Source: Providencia alcalifaciens (GTDB lineage: Bacteria > Pseudomonadota > Gammaproteobacteria > Enterobacterales > Enterobacteriaceae). From it: DNA of 64,000 nucleotides. The notes under the pieces are model-generated. The model was not told the DNA's origin and searched no databases. It saw nothing but the letters and a program-made list of their open reading frames with translations. Positions 48,767-59,108 of this stretch are shown here, in pieces. Position numbers and translations under genes: made by a program. Location of the stretch: assembly GCF_915403165.1 (NCBI RefSeq), contig NZ_OU659204.1:3658001-3722000 (forward strand). The letters run 5' to 3'. Each line of letters opens with the position of its first letter. The stretch's first letter is position 1.

Positions 48767-49382
48767 AGGTTACGCCTGACTGAAAGAATGTAATGACAAA
48801 CCTGGGGGAATTTTCCCAGCACCCAACAGATAGAGAAAAACTTAAATTACTTTTCAAAGGGATTGTCGGAAACGTGATCAATTTAACACCTTGGAGCAAA
48901 AGGGTAAAGTAGATCACATAATTTTTCCCGTCTATTTTTAGTACAGATTGTTTTTCAACATATTGTATAAAAAGACTTTTTATTTTTGTATCGCGGAAAT
49001 ATCCCTTGTTTTTCAATGGAATAATATCACCATCACGAATTGTATAACAAAAAAGCAGCCTTAATCTAAATTCAGCCCAGTGCTGGCAGGGTCTACGCTT
49101 ACACGCTTCAACAAAATTGCTGCAAAATAATCCCCACTGCAATTCTAAAAAAGCACGAATAGCTAAAGAAATTTGTTATGTAGATCCTTTTTTAAGTCAT
49201 ATTTTTCTAAGAGGCTCACAAAAAAGATGTAAAAAAGCGAACTTCTCTTGATACATCTCATCCGTTCTTTCTTCTTATATCGCTCATTCTGCGACCAACT
49301 GGAAAAATTACCGCTAACATGTTAAAACTAACGCCAATTGTATGGTTAATCTGCGGCGATATTCGCCTGAGAAAACAGTGAA
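48767..49382. other. Divergent cyaA-hemC regulatory region
   Basis: This 616-bp gap between divergent cyaA and hemC holds both promoters. The only site I can name is the CRP-like element at 48873-48888. A 130-codon open frame on the minus strand (48750-49142) overlaps the cyaA start and looks spurious. The rest is AT-rich and shows no other gene. Confidence 0.6.
48873..48888 (-). promoter_or_regulatory. CRP-like site upstream of cyaA
   Basis: On the minus strand TGTTA-AATTGA-TCACG matches the CRP consensus TGTGA-N6-TCACA with two mismatches. The E. coli cyaA P2 promoter has an almost identical CRP site through which cAMP-CRP represses cyaA, so conserved negative feedback is likely. Confidence 0.7.
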
Positions 49383-50327
49383 ATGACATCAACAAATATC
49401 GTGCGTATCGCAACGCGTAAAAGCCCTCTCGCCTTATGGCAAGCTTATTTCGTAAAAACAGAATTAGAGCAACGCCATCCCGGCTTACAGGTAGAGTTAG
49501 TCCCTATGGTCACCAAAGGGGACATTATTTTAGATACCCCATTAGCGAAAGTCGGTGGAAAAGGTTTATTCGTCAAAGAATTAGAGCTAGCTTTACTTGA
49601 AGGTCGCGCGGATATTGCCGTTCACTCAATGAAAGACGTGCCTGTAGAGTTCCCTGAAGGGTTAGGCTTAGTCACCATTTGTGAGCGCGAGGACCCACGA
49701 GATGCGTTCGTTTCTAACCATTATGCCAATATTGATGCACTCCCTGCGGGCAGCATCGTCGGTACATCCAGCTTACGCCGTCAGTGCCAGTTAAGAGAAT
49801 TACGTCCAGATTTAGTTATCCGTGACCTACGCGGCAACGTCGGCACCCGCCTGTCTAAACTCGACAATGGCGAATACGATGCCATTATCCTTGCTGTGGC
49901 AGGCCTAAAACGCTTAGAACTCGATGAGCGCATCAAAACCGCACTGGAGCCAGAGCAATCTTTACCTGCCGTTGGACAAGGCGCTGTAGGTATCGAGTGC
50001 CGCTTAGATGATCAACGCACCCGTGATTTACTGGCAGCATTGAATCACGATGAAACTTCCGTGTGTGTCCTTGCTGAGCGCGCCATGAACATGCGCCTTG
50101 AAGGCGGTTGCCAAGTCCCTATTGGGAGCTATGCTATTTGGCAAGGGGATAAAATCTGGTTACGCGCGCTCGTCGGTGCCCCAGATGGTAGCCAAGTCAT
50201 TCGTGGAGAACGCTTAATCGCGCCTGCCGACGCAATCCAAGCCGGTATTTCTCTCGCGGAAGAGTTGCTTGATAATGGTGCCCGTGAAATTCTTGCGGAA
50301 GTCTATAAAGGCAATGCACCCGCATGA
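49383..50327 (+). CDS. hemC: Porphobilinogen deaminase
   Basis: HemC polymerises four porphobilinogens to hydroxymethylbilane on a covalently bound dipyrromethane. The product is 314 aa (E. coli 313). The cofactor-binding cysteine is in [12 protein letters not shown] (about 240-251), the catalytic Asp region in HSMKDVP (about 81-87), and SSLRRQCQL and [11 protein letters not shown] carry the substrate-binding arginines. Its stop overlaps the hemD start by 4 nt (ATGA), opening the hemCDXY operon. Confidence 0.97.
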   Translation: MTSTNIVRIATRKSPLALWQAYFVKTELEQRHPGLQVELVPMVTKGDIILDTPLAKVGGKGLFVKELELALLEGRADIAVHSMKDVPVEFPEGLGLVTICEREDPRDAFVSNHYANIDALPAGSIVGTSSLRRQCQLRELRPDLVIRDLRGNVGTRLSKLDNGEYDAIILAVAGLKRLELDERIKTALEPEQSLPAVGQGAVGIECRLDDQRTRDLLAALNHDETSVCVLAERAMNMRLEGGCQVPIGSYAIWQGDKIWLRALVGAPDGSQVIRGERLIAPADAIQAGISLAEELLDNGAREILAEVYKGNAPA

Positions 50328-51079
50328 GGGTCCTTGTTACTCGCCCAGAGCCATCTGGCTCCGCGTTGATAACAGCCATTAATGCTACTGGGGGGCAGGC
50401 TTATCCGGCTCCCTTAATTACGATTGGAGCAGGTGCACAACTCAATACTTTGTGCTCTCGCTTAGATGGATTATCGGAAAACGACCTTGTCTTTCTTTTA
50501 TCCAAAAATGCCGTCTGGTATGCAAATTTAGCATTGGAACAAGCAGGACGAGACTGGTCAGATAAGTTATTCTACTATGGTATAGGACAATCTACAGGTC
50601 ACTATTTTCAGCAACTAACTGGGCAAACTATCCGTTGGGCTGAAGCAGGAGAAACCAGCGAGGTGTTACTCACCCACCCTGACCTGCAAAATTTAGAGGG
50701 AAAACGCGCCTTACTCCTGCGAGGTAATGGTGGACGTGAACTCCTTGCCTCAACATTACGCGCCCGAGGTGCAGATGTTGATTACTGCGAATGCTACGCA
50801 AGGCGACCTGTACACTATGATAAGCCTAAGTTTAACCAAACTTGGCTTAACACGGATATCACCGACATTGTGGTGACAAGCGGTGAAATGTTGACCCTAC
50901 TTAACGATTTGATTGCTGAAGATATGCAACAATGGTGGTATTCCCGCCGGCTACTGGTTGTCAGCGAACGAATTGCAGAAAAAGCCCGCCAAAGTGGGTG
51001 GCGTCGAGTCTGCGTGGCAACTAGCGCAGATAATCACGCTTTACTTGAAGCATTAATTTCAACCGATATGGGATGCTAA
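50324..51079 (+). CDS. hemD: Uroporphyrinogen-III synthase
   Basis: HemD cyclises hydroxymethylbilane with inversion of ring D to uroporphyrinogen III. The product is 251 aa (E. coli 246). Sequence is poorly conserved in this family, but [23 protein letters not shown] and the two-domain length match. Identity is supported by its position between hemC and hemX with coupled translation. Confidence 0.95.
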   Translation: MRVLVTRPEPSGSALITAINATGGQAYPAPLITIGAGAQLNTLCSRLDGLSENDLVFLLSKNAVWYANLALEQAGRDWSDKLFYYGIGQSTGHYFQQLTGQTIRWAEAGETSEVLLTHPDLQNLEGKRALLLRGNGGRELLASTLRARGADVDYCECYARRPVHYDKPKFNQTWLNTDITDIVVTSGEMLTLLNDLIAEDMQQWWYSRRLLVVSERIAEKARQSGWRRVCVATSADNHALLEALISTDMGC

Positions 51080-51082
51080 TTT

Positions 51083-52348
51083 ATGACGGAACAAGACAAA
51101 ATTACCGACACTGTTAATGATGAAGCTGTGACAGAGAAAAAAGAAACTCGTCAGCTGACGCCTTCATCCAAACAGAAACGCCCTGGTCTTGCAGTCAGTG
51201 CGATCGCTATCGCCATTATCGTCGTCATGGGCGGCGGGATGTACTACTTTACTCAGCAAAGCAATGCGCAATTGGTTCATGATAATAACCAACTGAAACA
51301 GCAAGTTAGTGAATTAGTTGAACAACAAAATGCCGATAGGCAACGTGTGGATGCGCTCATCGCGACCAACACGGAGCTGAAAAACCATTCGCGTGATTAT
51401 GAAGATCAACTCAACCGTCGCATGCAAGAATTACAAGCTCACGTCACTGCACTTTCCAGCTCTGACGTAAAAAACTGGCTGATTGCCCAAGCCGACTTTA
51501 TGGTGAAAATGGCGGGCCGCAAATTATGGAATGACCATGATCCTGTCACCGCTGCCGTACTATTAAAAAGCGCAGACACCAGTTTAGCGGAAATGAATGA
51601 TCCAAGTTTGCTGGATATTCGTAAAGCTATCGCCAATGATATGAACCGCTTAGCTGCCATCAACCAAATTGACTATGACGGCATTATTTTACGTTTGAAT
51701 CAGCTCAGTAACGATGTCGATAACTTACGCCTCGCCGATTTAAATAATGGTGATGCACCGGAAGAGACTGGCACCGATGTCAGTGGCGACATTGCAGACT
51801 GGCAAGATAACCTCGCACGCAGCTGGAAAAGTTTCACAAGCGATTTCATCACCGTGCGCGCCCGTGATGGTTCTGAAGCCCCATTGCTAGCCCCAAACCA
51901 AGATATTTACCTGCGTGAGAATATTCGTTCCCAATTGCTCATTGCAGCCCAAGCGGTACCGCGTTATCAAGAAGAAACGTATAAACAATCTCTTGAACAA
52001 GCGTCTACGTGGGTGCGTGCTTACTTTGATGTAGAAGCGCCAGCCACTAAAGCATTTTTAACGGAACTCGATGATTTAATTAATCAACCGATTGATGCCG
52101 ATATGCCTGAAACTTTAGAAAGCCAAGCGAAGCTGGAAAAAGTGATGCAAACGCGAGTACGTAATTTGCTATCTCAAAATCCAGAACCGACTGGCGTTGC
52201 CGTTGATGCCGCGCTTGAGGCGGTAAAAGAAGCCGCTAAAGCTGCCGAAGAGGCAACAATCCCCGCAGATACGCAAACCAACAAACCGGACGTTGCCGCC
52301 GAAGCTCCTGTAACGGATGCGGCAAACGCCCCTGAGCATAAGGGGTGA
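51083..52348 (+). CDS. hemX: HemX, inner-membrane protein of the heme operon
   Basis: HemX is encoded with hemCD but has no proven enzymatic role; the earlier label as a uroporphyrinogen methyltransferase is not supported by its sequence. The product is 421 aa. A single membrane segment ([21 protein letters not shown]) lies at about 36-56, followed by a periplasmic coiled coil (about 58-120) and a helical body. The C-terminus is Ala/Glu/Pro-rich (about 360-421). Confidence 0.95.
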   Translation: MTEQDKITDTVNDEAVTEKKETRQLTPSSKQKRPGLAVSAIAIAIIVVMGGGMYYFTQQSNAQLVHDNNQLKQQVSELVEQQNADRQRVDALIATNTELKNHSRDYEDQLNRRMQELQAHVTALSSSDVKNWLIAQADFMVKMAGRKLWNDHDPVTAAVLLKSADTSLAEMNDPSLLDIRKAIANDMNRLAAINQIDYDGIILRLNQLSNDVDNLRLADLNNGDAPEETGTDVSGDIADWQDNLARSWKSFTSDFITVRARDGSEAPLLAPNQDIYLRENIRSQLLIAAQAVPRYQEETYKQSLEQASTWVRAYFDVEAPATKAFLTELDDLINQPIDADMPETLESQAKLEKVMQTRVRNLLSQNPEPTGVAVDAALEAVKEAAKAAEEATIPADTQTNKPDVAAEAPVTDAANAPEHKG

Positions 52349-52350
52349 TC

Positions 52351-53550
52351 ATGATTAAAGTCTTTGTTCTCTTTATCGTCCTGATTGCTGGCATTATCTT
52401 GGGCCCTCTATTAGCAGGGCACCAAGGCTATGTATTTATTCGTACCGATAGCCACGATATTACAACCAGCGTCACCAGCCTTGTGCTGTGCTTTATTCTG
52501 CTGCAATTTGTTCTGTTATTCCTTGGATGGTGCTACCGCCGCTTTATGAGCACTACCTCACGAACAAAAGGCTGGCTCAGCGGCCACAAATACCATAAAG
52601 CGCATACTCAAACTCAAAAAGCCTTACTCAAATTAGCCGAAGGGGATTTGGAGCAAGTTGAGAAATTAATGAGTAAGCACGCTGATTACTCTCAGCAACC
52701 AGTCATTAACTACTTGATGGCAGCAGAAGCCGCCCAGCAACGTGGGGATAGTTATCGTACCCATCAATATTTAGATAGAGCTGCTGAAGCCGCAGGTAAA
52801 GATCAACTTCCCGTGGATATTAGCCGTGTTCGCATCCAATTGGCGGAAGGCGAAATTCATGCTGCCCGTAATGGTATCGACAAGCTACTCGACCAAGCGC
52901 CACGTCACCCAGAAATTTTACGCTTAGCTGAACAAGCTTACTTAGGTAGCGGAGCATACCAGGCACTCATTGAGCTGCTGCCAATTATGGCAAAAGTCCA
53001 ATTACACAATGAAGATGAGCTTGAAGCATTAAAACTCAAAGCGTACAAAGGACTAATGAACCAATGTATGGCTGAAGGTGGTAGCGATGGCTTGAAAAAT
53101 TGGTGGAAAGCTCAACCGCGTAAAGTTCGCCATGAAGTCCCTTTACAAGCCTTCTTAGCTGAACATTTAATTGAATGTGGTGATACGCGCAGTGCAGAAA
53201 AAATGATCATTGAGGGATTAAAACAGCAATATGACGAACGTTTACTGCTGCTGATCCCGAAATTACAAAGCGAACAACCTGAAGCGATTGAAAAAACACT
53301 GTTAAGCCTCGTCAAACAGTCTGGTGCAACACCATTACTCAATAGCACATTAGGGATCCTTGCACTTCAACATGCCCAATGGGAAAAAGCAGAAAGCTAC
53401 TTTAAAGCTGCATTGGCACAGCGTTTTGATGCTTATGATGCTGCTTGGTTAGCCGATGCTTATGACAAACTACACAAACCGAATGAAGCAGCGAAAATTC
53501 GCCAAGAGGCGCTCACTCACTCCCTCAAGCAAGAGCGAGTAAAGGCATAA
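52351..53550 (+). CDS. hemY: HemY, TPR-containing inner-membrane protein
   Basis: HemY is a two-helix membrane protein with tetratricopeptide-like repeats, co-transcribed with hemCDX; its role in heme synthesis is unclear, and it is not a protoporphyrinogen oxidase. From ATG 52351 the product is 399 aa (MIKVFVLFIVLIAGIILGPL), matching E. coli; AGGGG is 5 nt upstream. A GTG at 52345 is open but not preferred. Membrane segments are at about 3-20 and 42-62; QALLKLAEGD and VINYLMAAEAAQQRGD begin the repeats. Confidence 0.95.
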   Translation: MIKVFVLFIVLIAGIILGPLLAGHQGYVFIRTDSHDITTSVTSLVLCFILLQFVLLFLGWCYRRFMSTTSRTKGWLSGHKYHKAHTQTQKALLKLAEGDLEQVEKLMSKHADYSQQPVINYLMAAEAAQQRGDSYRTHQYLDRAAEAAGKDQLPVDISRVRIQLAEGEIHAARNGIDKLLDQAPRHPEILRLAEQAYLGSGAYQALIELLPIMAKVQLHNEDELEALKLKAYKGLMNQCMAEGGSDGLKNWWKAQPRKVRHEVPLQAFLAEHLIECGDTRSAEKMIIEGLKQQYDERLLLLIPKLQSEQPEAIEKTLLSLVKQSGATPLLNSTLGILALQHAQWEKAESYFKAALAQRFDAYDAAWLADAYDKLHKPNEAAKIRQEALTHSLKQERVKA

Positions 53551-53580
53551 ATTTTTAACTCATTCGTTGAGCTTTGACCT

Positions 53581-53611
53581 AAAACGCCTCCTAGTCCGAG
53601 GCGTTTTTTAT
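53581..53611 (+). terminator. hemCDXY operon terminator
   Basis: AAAACGCCTC-CTAGTCC-GAGGCGTTTT followed by TTT, 31 nt after the hemY stop. Confidence 0.9.
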
Positions 53612-53773
53612 GTCTACGGTTTGGATCTTTACTATTTATCTCAAAAAGATAGTCTCTGTGAGCGTCACTTTTAGCGAATCGAGGCAAACCGCATATTGCT
53701 ATGTTATAAAAGGGTCACATAGTGTATAAATAATCGTATACATTTTCGTTTTGAATGAATTCAGGATAAAGAT

Positions 53774-54004
53774 ATGAATGTAGTGAAAACTCTCTGGCGT
53801 TGGATTGTAGCGAGCCAAAATCGTTTACAGATCTTTTTTGACCTGCTACTTCTGATTTTATCCCCGTTTATTTTTATTTCGATCATTGGCTTCAATACCG
53901 CCGATCTGAATAAAGATATCTTTATTATTACCTTTATTATTATTGCCTATACCTATGTGACTCGCTGGATCAGTAAGTGGTTAAGCAAAGAGAAAAAAGC
54001 GTAA
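53774..54004 (+). CDS. Small two-helix membrane protein, unknown
   Basis: I do not recognise this 76-aa protein. It has an amphipathic, basic N-terminus (MNVVKTLWRWIVASQNRLQI), two hydrophobic segments at about 20-40 (FFDLLLLILSPFIFISIIG) and 49-63 (IFIITFIIIAYTYV), and a basic tail (WISKWLSKEKKA). AGGA precedes the ATG by 7 nt. Upstream there are short inverted repeats, TGTATA/TATACA (about 53723-53742) and CTATGT/ACATAG (about 53700-53721), that could be regulatory. It lies between hemY and glmZ. Confidence 0.7.
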   Translation: MNVVKTLWRWIVASQNRLQIFFDLLLLILSPFIFISIIGFNTADLNKDIFIITFIIIAYTYVTRWISKWLSKEKKA

Positions 54005-54072
54005 GCGAGTAGATAATGTTTCTTTCCTAATGCTCATCAGGTTAGGAAAGGAAATGACAACCCAAGATTGAT

Positions 54073-54279
54073 ACAAAAAAAAACACCTGCCGAAGCAGGT
54101 GTAAATAACAATCAGGTCTACAGACGGATGGTGCCTCACTCAACGTTTCGCCCGTTCGCTGATGGTAAGAGGATTAGCTCTTGATCATCTAAATTGGACA
54201 ATAGGCACCGATAATCGGCTTTGCGTCATCCCTGGGTTTATGAAGCTAGGCTGTCATAATAAGTGGGATGAGCATCTAC
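54073..54279 (-). ncRNA. glmZ: GlmZ small RNA
   Basis: GlmZ is an Hfq-dependent sRNA that activates glmS translation and is processed by RNase E with RapZ. The minus strand from 54279 begins GTAGATGCTCAT, the 5' end of E. coli GlmZ, and shares CATAAAC...GGGATGACGCAAAGCCG, the ACGTTGAGTGA(A/G)GCACC block and the ...AGACCTG segment. It ends with a hairpin ACACCTGC-TTCG-GCAGGTGT and a T-run (54073-54102). Total about 207 nt, the E. coli length. It lies downstream of hemY, the same locus as in E. coli. Confidence 0.95.
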
Positions 54280-54290
54280 ATAATAGATAA

Positions 54291-54306
54291 TGCAGAATGC
54301 GTGCCA
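54291..54306 (-). promoter_or_regulatory. Sigma-54 promoter of glmZ
   Basis: On the minus strand TGGCACG-CATT-CTGCA matches the sigma-54 consensus TGGCACR-N4-TTGCW with one mismatch. The -12 GC is 12 nt before the predicted 5' end at 54279. Sigma-54-dependent glmY/glmZ promoters driven by GlrR are known in enterobacteria. Confidence 0.85.
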
Positions 54307-54443
54307 ACTTTTATATCTTCCCACGTTTTTCTTTTCTCACCCTGTAACTCCCCTGCTTTTAAACGATATTTTTATTTCTTACTTATTGTGATTTTTTAAC
54401 ACTGCATTCTTACTAAATCTCATTCTGTTCGATTCAGCTACTT

Positions 54444-54555
54444 TGTCTCAATTTAGAGACAGCTTAGAATACCTATTAATTTTTCTATATAAATCAATCA
54501 GTAAAATGTCTCTTTTTGACGACAAGAAAATGGGGGTTTGTATCGGATCTGCGAC
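54444..54555 (-). promoter_or_regulatory. Three GlrR (QseF) activator sites upstream of glmZ
   Basis: The GlrR motif TGTC-N10-GACA occurs exactly at 54444-54461 and 54506-54523, and with one mismatch (TGTA-N10-GACA) at 54538-54555. They lie about 165-275 bp upstream of the glmZ start, a normal place for sigma-54 activator sites. A one-mismatch IHF-like sequence AATCAATCAGTAA lies between the first two. Confidence 0.8.
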
Positions 54556-54735
54556 AAATATTTTTATTCATTAAAAACATAATGTTACAAGACCATTCAG
54601 ATAAGAACTATTCTTATTTTATTAAGAGCAATACCGAAGGTCTCGAGAATAAAGATAATAAAAAACAGATTCAAGGATAAAGATAAGAATACGGAAGGGA
54701 AAAGAATCAGGTTAGAAATAGTTAAGGCTTCAAAA

Positions 54736-54766
54736 TGCAAAAACCCCGCTCGATTGAGCGGGGTTC
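54736..54766 (-). terminator. tRNA operon terminator
   Basis: AACCCCGCTC-AATC-GAGCGGGGTT followed by TTTGC on the minus strand, 8 nt past the 3' end of tRNA-Pro. Confidence 0.92.
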
Positions 54767-54773
54767 TTTAAAT

Positions 54774-54850
54774 TGGTCGGCGAGAGAGGATTCGAACCTC
54801 CGACCCACTGGTCCCAAACCAGTTGCGCTACCAAGCTGCGCTACTCGCCG
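54774..54850 (-). tRNA. proM: tRNA-Pro(TGG)
   Basis: Full cloverleaf on the minus strand: acceptor CGGCGAG/CTCGCCG, anticodon loop with TGG, T-arm GGTTCGAATCC and encoded ACCA. Fourth and last gene of the Arg-His-Leu-Pro operon, as in E. coli argX-hisR-leuT-proM. Confidence 0.97.
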
Positions 54851-54893
54851 AAATTTAACTGCTTAAGGCAGTAACTCGACATCATTTTTTTCG

Positions 54894-54979
54894 TGGTGCG
54901 AAAGGGGGGACTTGAACCCCCACGTCCATAGGACACTAACACCTGAAGCTAGCGCGTCTACCAATTCCGCCACCCTCGC
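54894..54979 (-). tRNA. leuT: tRNA-Leu(CAG)
   Basis: Class II tRNA of 86 nt with a long variable arm; anticodon CAG in GCTTCAGGTG; encoded ACCA. Third gene of the operon. The acceptor stem has two G-U pairs (GCGAGGG with CTTTCGC). Confidence 0.97.
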
Positions 54980-54995
54980 AATATCACAAAAAAAA

Positions 54996-55072
54996 TGGGG
55001 TGGCTAATGGGACTCGAACCCACGACAACTGGAATCACAATCCAGGGCTCTACCAACTGAGCTATAGCCACC
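54996..55072 (-). tRNA. hisR: tRNA-His(GTG)
   Basis: Anticodon GTG, extra 5' G (G-1) opposite C73 and encoded CCA; almost identical to E. coli tRNA-His. Second gene of the operon. Confidence 0.97.
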
Positions 55073-55150
55073 ATAACTTCACTTATTTCAAAGTGTTGTC
55101 ATACTACTCCATACAACTTTGTTTTGCCACCGTAGCTTGTCACCTTTTGA

Positions 55151-55227
<77 letters not shown>

Positions 55228-55248
55228 TTAACGCCGTTGCGGGAGAGG

Positions 55249-55277
55249 ATAGTACGGATTTATCCCCCTGCTGTCTA
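55249..55277 (-). promoter_or_regulatory. Promoter of the Arg-His-Leu-Pro tRNA operon
   Basis: On the minus strand TAGACA (55272-55277), a 17-bp spacer, and TACTAT (55249-55254), followed by a GC-rich discriminator CCTCTCCCGC, about 20 nt upstream of tRNA-Arg. Confidence 0.7.
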
Positions 55278-55326
55278 GTCCTTTTTTCAATAAAATTATC
55301 GATTGCTTGCCTTTTATCCATTTCGT

Positions 55327-55358
55327 CGAGAAAGAGAGCATTTTTTCCCTCTTTCTCG
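55327..55358. repeat. Perfect hairpin beyond thrP
   Basis: CGAGAAAGAG and CTCTTTCTCG are a perfect 10-bp inverted repeat with a 12-nt A/T-rich loop, 33 nt past the thrP stop. There is no T-tract after the stem, so it may be a weak terminator or an mRNA-end stabiliser. Confidence 0.5.
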
Positions 55359-55391
55359 TCTATTAGATGAAATTTTACTCACAAAATATTT

Positions 55392-56771
55392 TTACGATGG
55401 ACTTTTTTCCTTACGGCTCAGACTGCGGATCACAAAATAAAGCCCTGAAACCGTCAATAAAAAGATAGCCCCGACAATCAGTGACAAACGCGTTTCTGGG
55501 TTAATCGCCATCCCCACCAACACACAGGCTAAAAACAGCAGTGTGGCGTAGTTCACCCATGGAAACAGAATTGATTTAAACGTATGCCCTGCCATCTGCT
55601 GCTGGTTCTGCTTGCGAAAACGTAGTTGGCTGGTCAAGATCACGAGCCACGGCACCATTCCCGGCAAGACGCTCGCACTATACACATACACAAACACCTG
55701 CTCTGGATTTGGAATGATGTAATTCAAACTCGACCCAGCGACTAAACATAAGATAGTAAAACCGACACAACGCGCTGGAACGCCATTTTTCGTTAGTTTT
55801 AATAATCCACTCGGTAACTGCTTATTTTGCGCCAGCGCATATAACATACGCCCGCCGCTGTACATGCCGCTATTGCAGCCAGACAATGCTGCGGTGAGCA
55901 CCACAAAGTTAATGACAGCGGCTGCCGAGACAATTCCCACTTTAGCGAACGTCATCACAAACGGGCTGCCTTGTTGCCCGACTTCCGTCCACGGGAACAG
56001 CGTCACCACAATAAAAATAGCGCCGACATAGAAAATAAGAATACGCCACAGAATATTATTGATAGCTTTTTTCAGTGTCACTTGTGGGTTTTTGGCTTCT
56101 CCTGCGGTGATCCCGACGAGCTCAACGCCTTGATACGACGCCACCACAATACACAACGCAAATAAGAAACCTTTCCAGCCACCAGCAAAGAAGCCACCGT
56201 GTTCTGTCAGATTACCCAAGCCAATTGGCTCAAAGTTATTACCCAAACCAAAGAAAATCAGCCCCAGTCCAATCAAAATCATCACCACAATCGTAGTGAC
56301 TTTTATCATCGCAAACCAGAATTCCAGCTCGCCATATAGCCTCACTGCGGCGAGGTTTGCCAGTGCCACCAATGCAACAGCAACCATCGCAAATATCCAC
56401 TGGGGCACATCAGGGAACCAATACTTTGCATATTCCCCTATTGCGGTTATCTCTGAAATCCCAACTGCGACCCACATAAACCAATAACCCCACGCGGTTA
56501 AACATCCCCAAAAAGGGCTTAGATATTTATAACCGAATGAAGCAAATGAACCCGTGACTGGCTCTAGAAAGAGCATTTCACCCATTGAACGCATGATGAA
56601 GAAGACAAACAGCCCTGCGATAATATACGCCAGTAATACGGATGGCCCCGCCCACTTCAACGTACTCGCTGAACCCATAAATAGCCCAACTCCAATTGTT
56701 CCGCCCAAAGCAATCAGCTCAATATGACGGGCTTCTAGCCCTCGCTGAAGACCTTGCTGTGGCTTATCCAT
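55392..56771 (-). CDS. thrP: ThrP (YifK), threonine/serine proton symporter
   Basis: ThrP is an amino-acid permease of the APC superfamily, about 12 membrane helices, shown in E. coli to import threonine and serine. From ATG 56771 the product is 459 aa and begins [20 protein letters not shown]. Conserved features include [40 protein letters not shown] and [20 protein letters not shown]. The open frame extends 17 codons further up without family support. It lies between the ECA operon and the argX tRNA operon, exactly as yifK in E. coli. Confidence 0.94.
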   Translation of the reverse strand: MDKPQQGLQRGLEARHIELIALGGTIGVGLFMGSASTLKWAGPSVLLAYIIAGLFVFFIMRSMGEMLFLEPVTGSFASFGYKYLSPFWGCLTAWGYWFMWVAVGISEITAIGEYAKYWFPDVPQWIFAMVAVALVALANLAAVRLYGELEFWFAMIKVTTIVVMILIGLGLIFFGLGNNFEPIGLGNLTEHGGFFAGGWKGFLFALCIVVASYQGVELVGITAGEAKNPQVTLKKAINNILWRILIFYVGAIFIVVTLFPWTEVGQQGSPFVMTFAKVGIVSAAAVINFVVLTAALSGCNSGMYSGGRMLYALAQNKQLPSGLLKLTKNGVPARCVGFTILCLVAGSSLNYIIPNPEQVFVYVYSASVLPGMVPWLVILTSQLRFRKQNQQQMAGHTFKSILFPWVNYATLLFLACVLVGMAINPETRLSLIVGAIFLLTVSGLYFVIRSLSRKEKSPS

Positions 56772-56956
56772 AATTTCCCCTGTCGATAATAACCATTCGA
56801 TATCCGCAGCTCTAATAGCCATAACTTTTTAGTCATCGCGGCTGGTTGTCGAAAATAAGATAAAAAACACAATCCCCCAAGATACCGTGAGATCCCTTAG
56901 GTTGCATCTATTTTTGAACAATTGCAGGTATTTTTGAAGCGAGAATGAGTACGCCA

Positions 56957-56986
56957 GAAATAAATAAACCCGCATTATGCGGGTCT
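56957..56986 (-). terminator. ECA operon terminator
   Basis: ACCCGCA-TAA-TGCGGGT followed by TTATTTATTT on the minus strand, about 20 nt after the wecG stop. Confidence 0.85.
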
Positions 56987-57004
56987 ATTCAGTCAGAAAG
57001 GGAC

Positions 57005-57742
57005 TTAAAGCTTACCACCGTAGTAGTAGCCTAAAAACTTCAGCAATTTAAACTGTCGTTTAATTCGCGTAGGTTGGGAAAGTAAGCGATACAGCCATTC
57101 TAACCCTAAGTTTTGCCAAACTTTAGGTGCACGCTTAACGTGCCCAGTGAATACGTCATAAGTTCCACCGATGCCCATATACAGCGCATCAGGATGCACG
57201 ACACGGCAATCACGCATAAAGATTTCTTGCTTAGGAGAGCCCATTGCCACTGTCACAATCTTGGCACCGCTTGCATGAATTCGCTCAAACAGCGCACTGC
57301 GGTCTTCTGCCGTAAAGTAGCCATCTTGGGAATCCACAATGTTCACATTCCATTGTGCGCGAAGCTTCGCTTTCGTTTGCTCAAGAATTTCTGGCTTGCC
57401 ACCCACTAAAAATACTGGGGTGCCTTCTTTTCCTGCGCGTTCCATTAAGCCTTCCCATAAATCGGCACCTGCCACACGAGAAACCTCCGCTTTCGGGTAT
57501 TTACGGCGAATCGCACGCACAATGCTGATCCCATCGGCATAAAGGTATTCTGCCTGCCCTAATAAGGTATTCAGTGCGGTATCTTGCTCCGCAATCATCA
57601 CTTTTTCTGCGTTGATAGCCACAAGTGTGCCTGTTTTGGTCTCACCGTCAGCAAACAAATAGTCTAAAAAGTGGGCCATGTTTTTAAAGCCCCAAATATT
57701 ATGACCTCTGATGCTATATTGAGGAATTGACGACTGTTCCAT
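57005..57742 (-). CDS. wecG: UDP-ManNAcA transferase WecG
   Basis: WecG adds N-acetyl-D-mannosaminuronic acid to lipid I to form ECA lipid II at the cytoplasmic face. From ATG 57742 the product is 245 aa (E. coli 246). Family signatures are [34 protein letters not shown] and PKQEIFMRD. An in-frame start at 57775 would overlap wzyE and adds [17 protein letters not shown] before 57742 supports the shorter form. It is the last gene of the ECA operon. Confidence 0.95.
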   Translation of the reverse strand: MEQSSIPQYSIRGHNIWGFKNMAHFLDYLFADGETKTGTLVAINAEKVMIAEQDTALNTLLGQAEYLYADGISIVRAIRRKYPKAEVSRVAGADLWEGLMERAGKEGTPVFLVGGKPEILEQTKAKLRAQWNVNIVDSQDGYFTAEDRSALFERIHASGAKIVTVAMGSPKQEIFMRDCRVVHPDALYMGIGGTYDVFTGHVKRAPKVWQNLGLEWLYRLLSQPTRIKRQFKLLKFLGYYYGGKL

Positions 57743-57752
57743 GATGCTCCTT

Positions 57753-59108
57753 TTAACGGCTTTCCCGTTGACCACTTTTTAAATATAAAGCGGCTTTGGT
57801 ACGAATAAGACCGGCACTTTCAAATAACCAGTACAGTAATTTAGCTAACACTAAACATAGTCCGAAGACTAAACAGAAAAAGACCACGCGCGAAACGAAG
57901 GAATCGACGCCTTCACGGGCTAATACAATCATGTTGAAGATGGCACCGAAACAAAATGCCTGCATAATCGCAGCCTTGTAGCGATTGGATTCTTTTAGGC
58001 TTAAACCATAAATCCAGTCAAACCATTTAATGATCATACCCACCACGATGGCACCCAGCGGGATAAACAGTACTCCCCCCATGACCACCAGCGAACCAAT
58101 TAACGTAGGCGAAATCGCTAACCCAGAATGGTTATTAAGCACTTCCCACGTAAAATAGTTAGCCGAATTTAATACTGTATCAGGGCGCTCCGGCCATACC
58201 CATGCAGGAATGAACACATAGAAATCACGGATAATCGGCGCTAAACCTTGGAATTCCATTTGGTCATAATAGCTGAGCAATAACCCTAAGTTTTCCCATG
58301 GCGAGAACGTATCACGGGTTAGATACAAGAAGGTGTAAAATGCTTCGGCACCGCTCACATCAAGACCATAACGTTTGAGTGCTAACCAGAACATCCCGAC
58401 AATGCTTGCCACACCCGCCGCAGCCAGCATCCAAAGTGTGATCCAGCCTCTAACAATCCCAATAAACAGGAACAGAGCAAATGCCAAGATAATGTTGGCA
58501 CGGGTTCCGCCCACAATCACATAAGTTAAGAAACCGAATGAGACCGTGCTGATCAGGAAGAAAATCCAGCGTTTTTGCGTGGGTTTCAAGAAATAGACAA
58601 TCAGCATGGCAGGAATAAAGAAGTAGAAAAAGCGCTTCAAGGCCACGCCCGACACCTGACTGGAGAATATCTGGCTATAGGATTTCAACTTAAATAGCAA
58701 AAAGCCGTTATCCATGAAGAAAATACCTACAGTAACCACAGCGACAGAGATCAACAGTAGACAGGTCAGATTGGTTTCCACTTTATTCATGCTAAATACG
58801 GCGCGACGCTGGGTATCCACGCGCTTAGTTAAACGCGTTTTGTACGTCACATAGTAAATGGCGTAGAAGCTGGTTGACGCCAGCATGGCATACATCAAGT
58901 AATCTGCGGGGACGATTGCCACATCAAACTGGAAAACCAATGCACAAGTCAGCGGAAACCCGAAGTAAAACGTCAATAAATACAATAAAGTAAAGAAAAT
59001 ATTAAAATTAAAGCGCACACGTAAAAACTCTTTATACATCAGCGTGCCGATAAAGATAATAGAGATTAGGTAGATAAGCGCTAAGCCACCCAATTCAAGC
59101 AATGTCAT
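57753..59108 (-). CDS. wzyE: ECA polysaccharide polymerase WzyE
   Basis: WzyE polymerises ECA trisaccharide repeats in the periplasm. The product is 451 aa (E. coli 450) with about eleven membrane segments and the long periplasmic loop typical of Wzy proteins (about 270-350, including [20 protein letters not shown] and [20 protein letters not shown]). It overlaps wecF by 4 nt (ATGA). Confidence 0.95.
   Translation of the reverse strand: MTLLELGGLALIYLISIIFIGTLMYKEFLRVRFNFNIFFTLLYLLTFYFGFPLTCALVFQFDVAIVPADYLMYAMLASTSFYAIYYVTYKTRLTKRVDTQRRAVFSMNKVETNLTCLLLISVAVVTVGIFFMDNGFLLFKLKSYSQIFSSQVSGVALKRFFYFFIPAMLIVYFLKPTQKRWIFFLISTVSFGFLTYVIVGGTRANIILAFALFLFIGIVRGWITLWMLAAAGVASIVGMFWLALKRYGLDVSGAEAFYTFLYLTRDTFSPWENLGLLLSYYDQMEFQGLAPIIRDFYVFIPAWVWPERPDTVLNSANYFTWEVLNNHSGLAISPTLIGSLVVMGGVLFIPLGAIVVGMIIKWFDWIYGLSLKESNRYKAAIMQAFCFGAIFNMIVLAREGVDSFVSRVVFFCLVFGLCLVLAKLLYWLFESAGLIRTKAALYLKSGQRESR

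Noticed and set aside
48750..49142. 130-codon frame on the minus strand upstream of cyaA
   Set aside because: It overlaps the cyaA start and the CRP-like site, has no recognisable protein character, and lies in a known regulatory interval.
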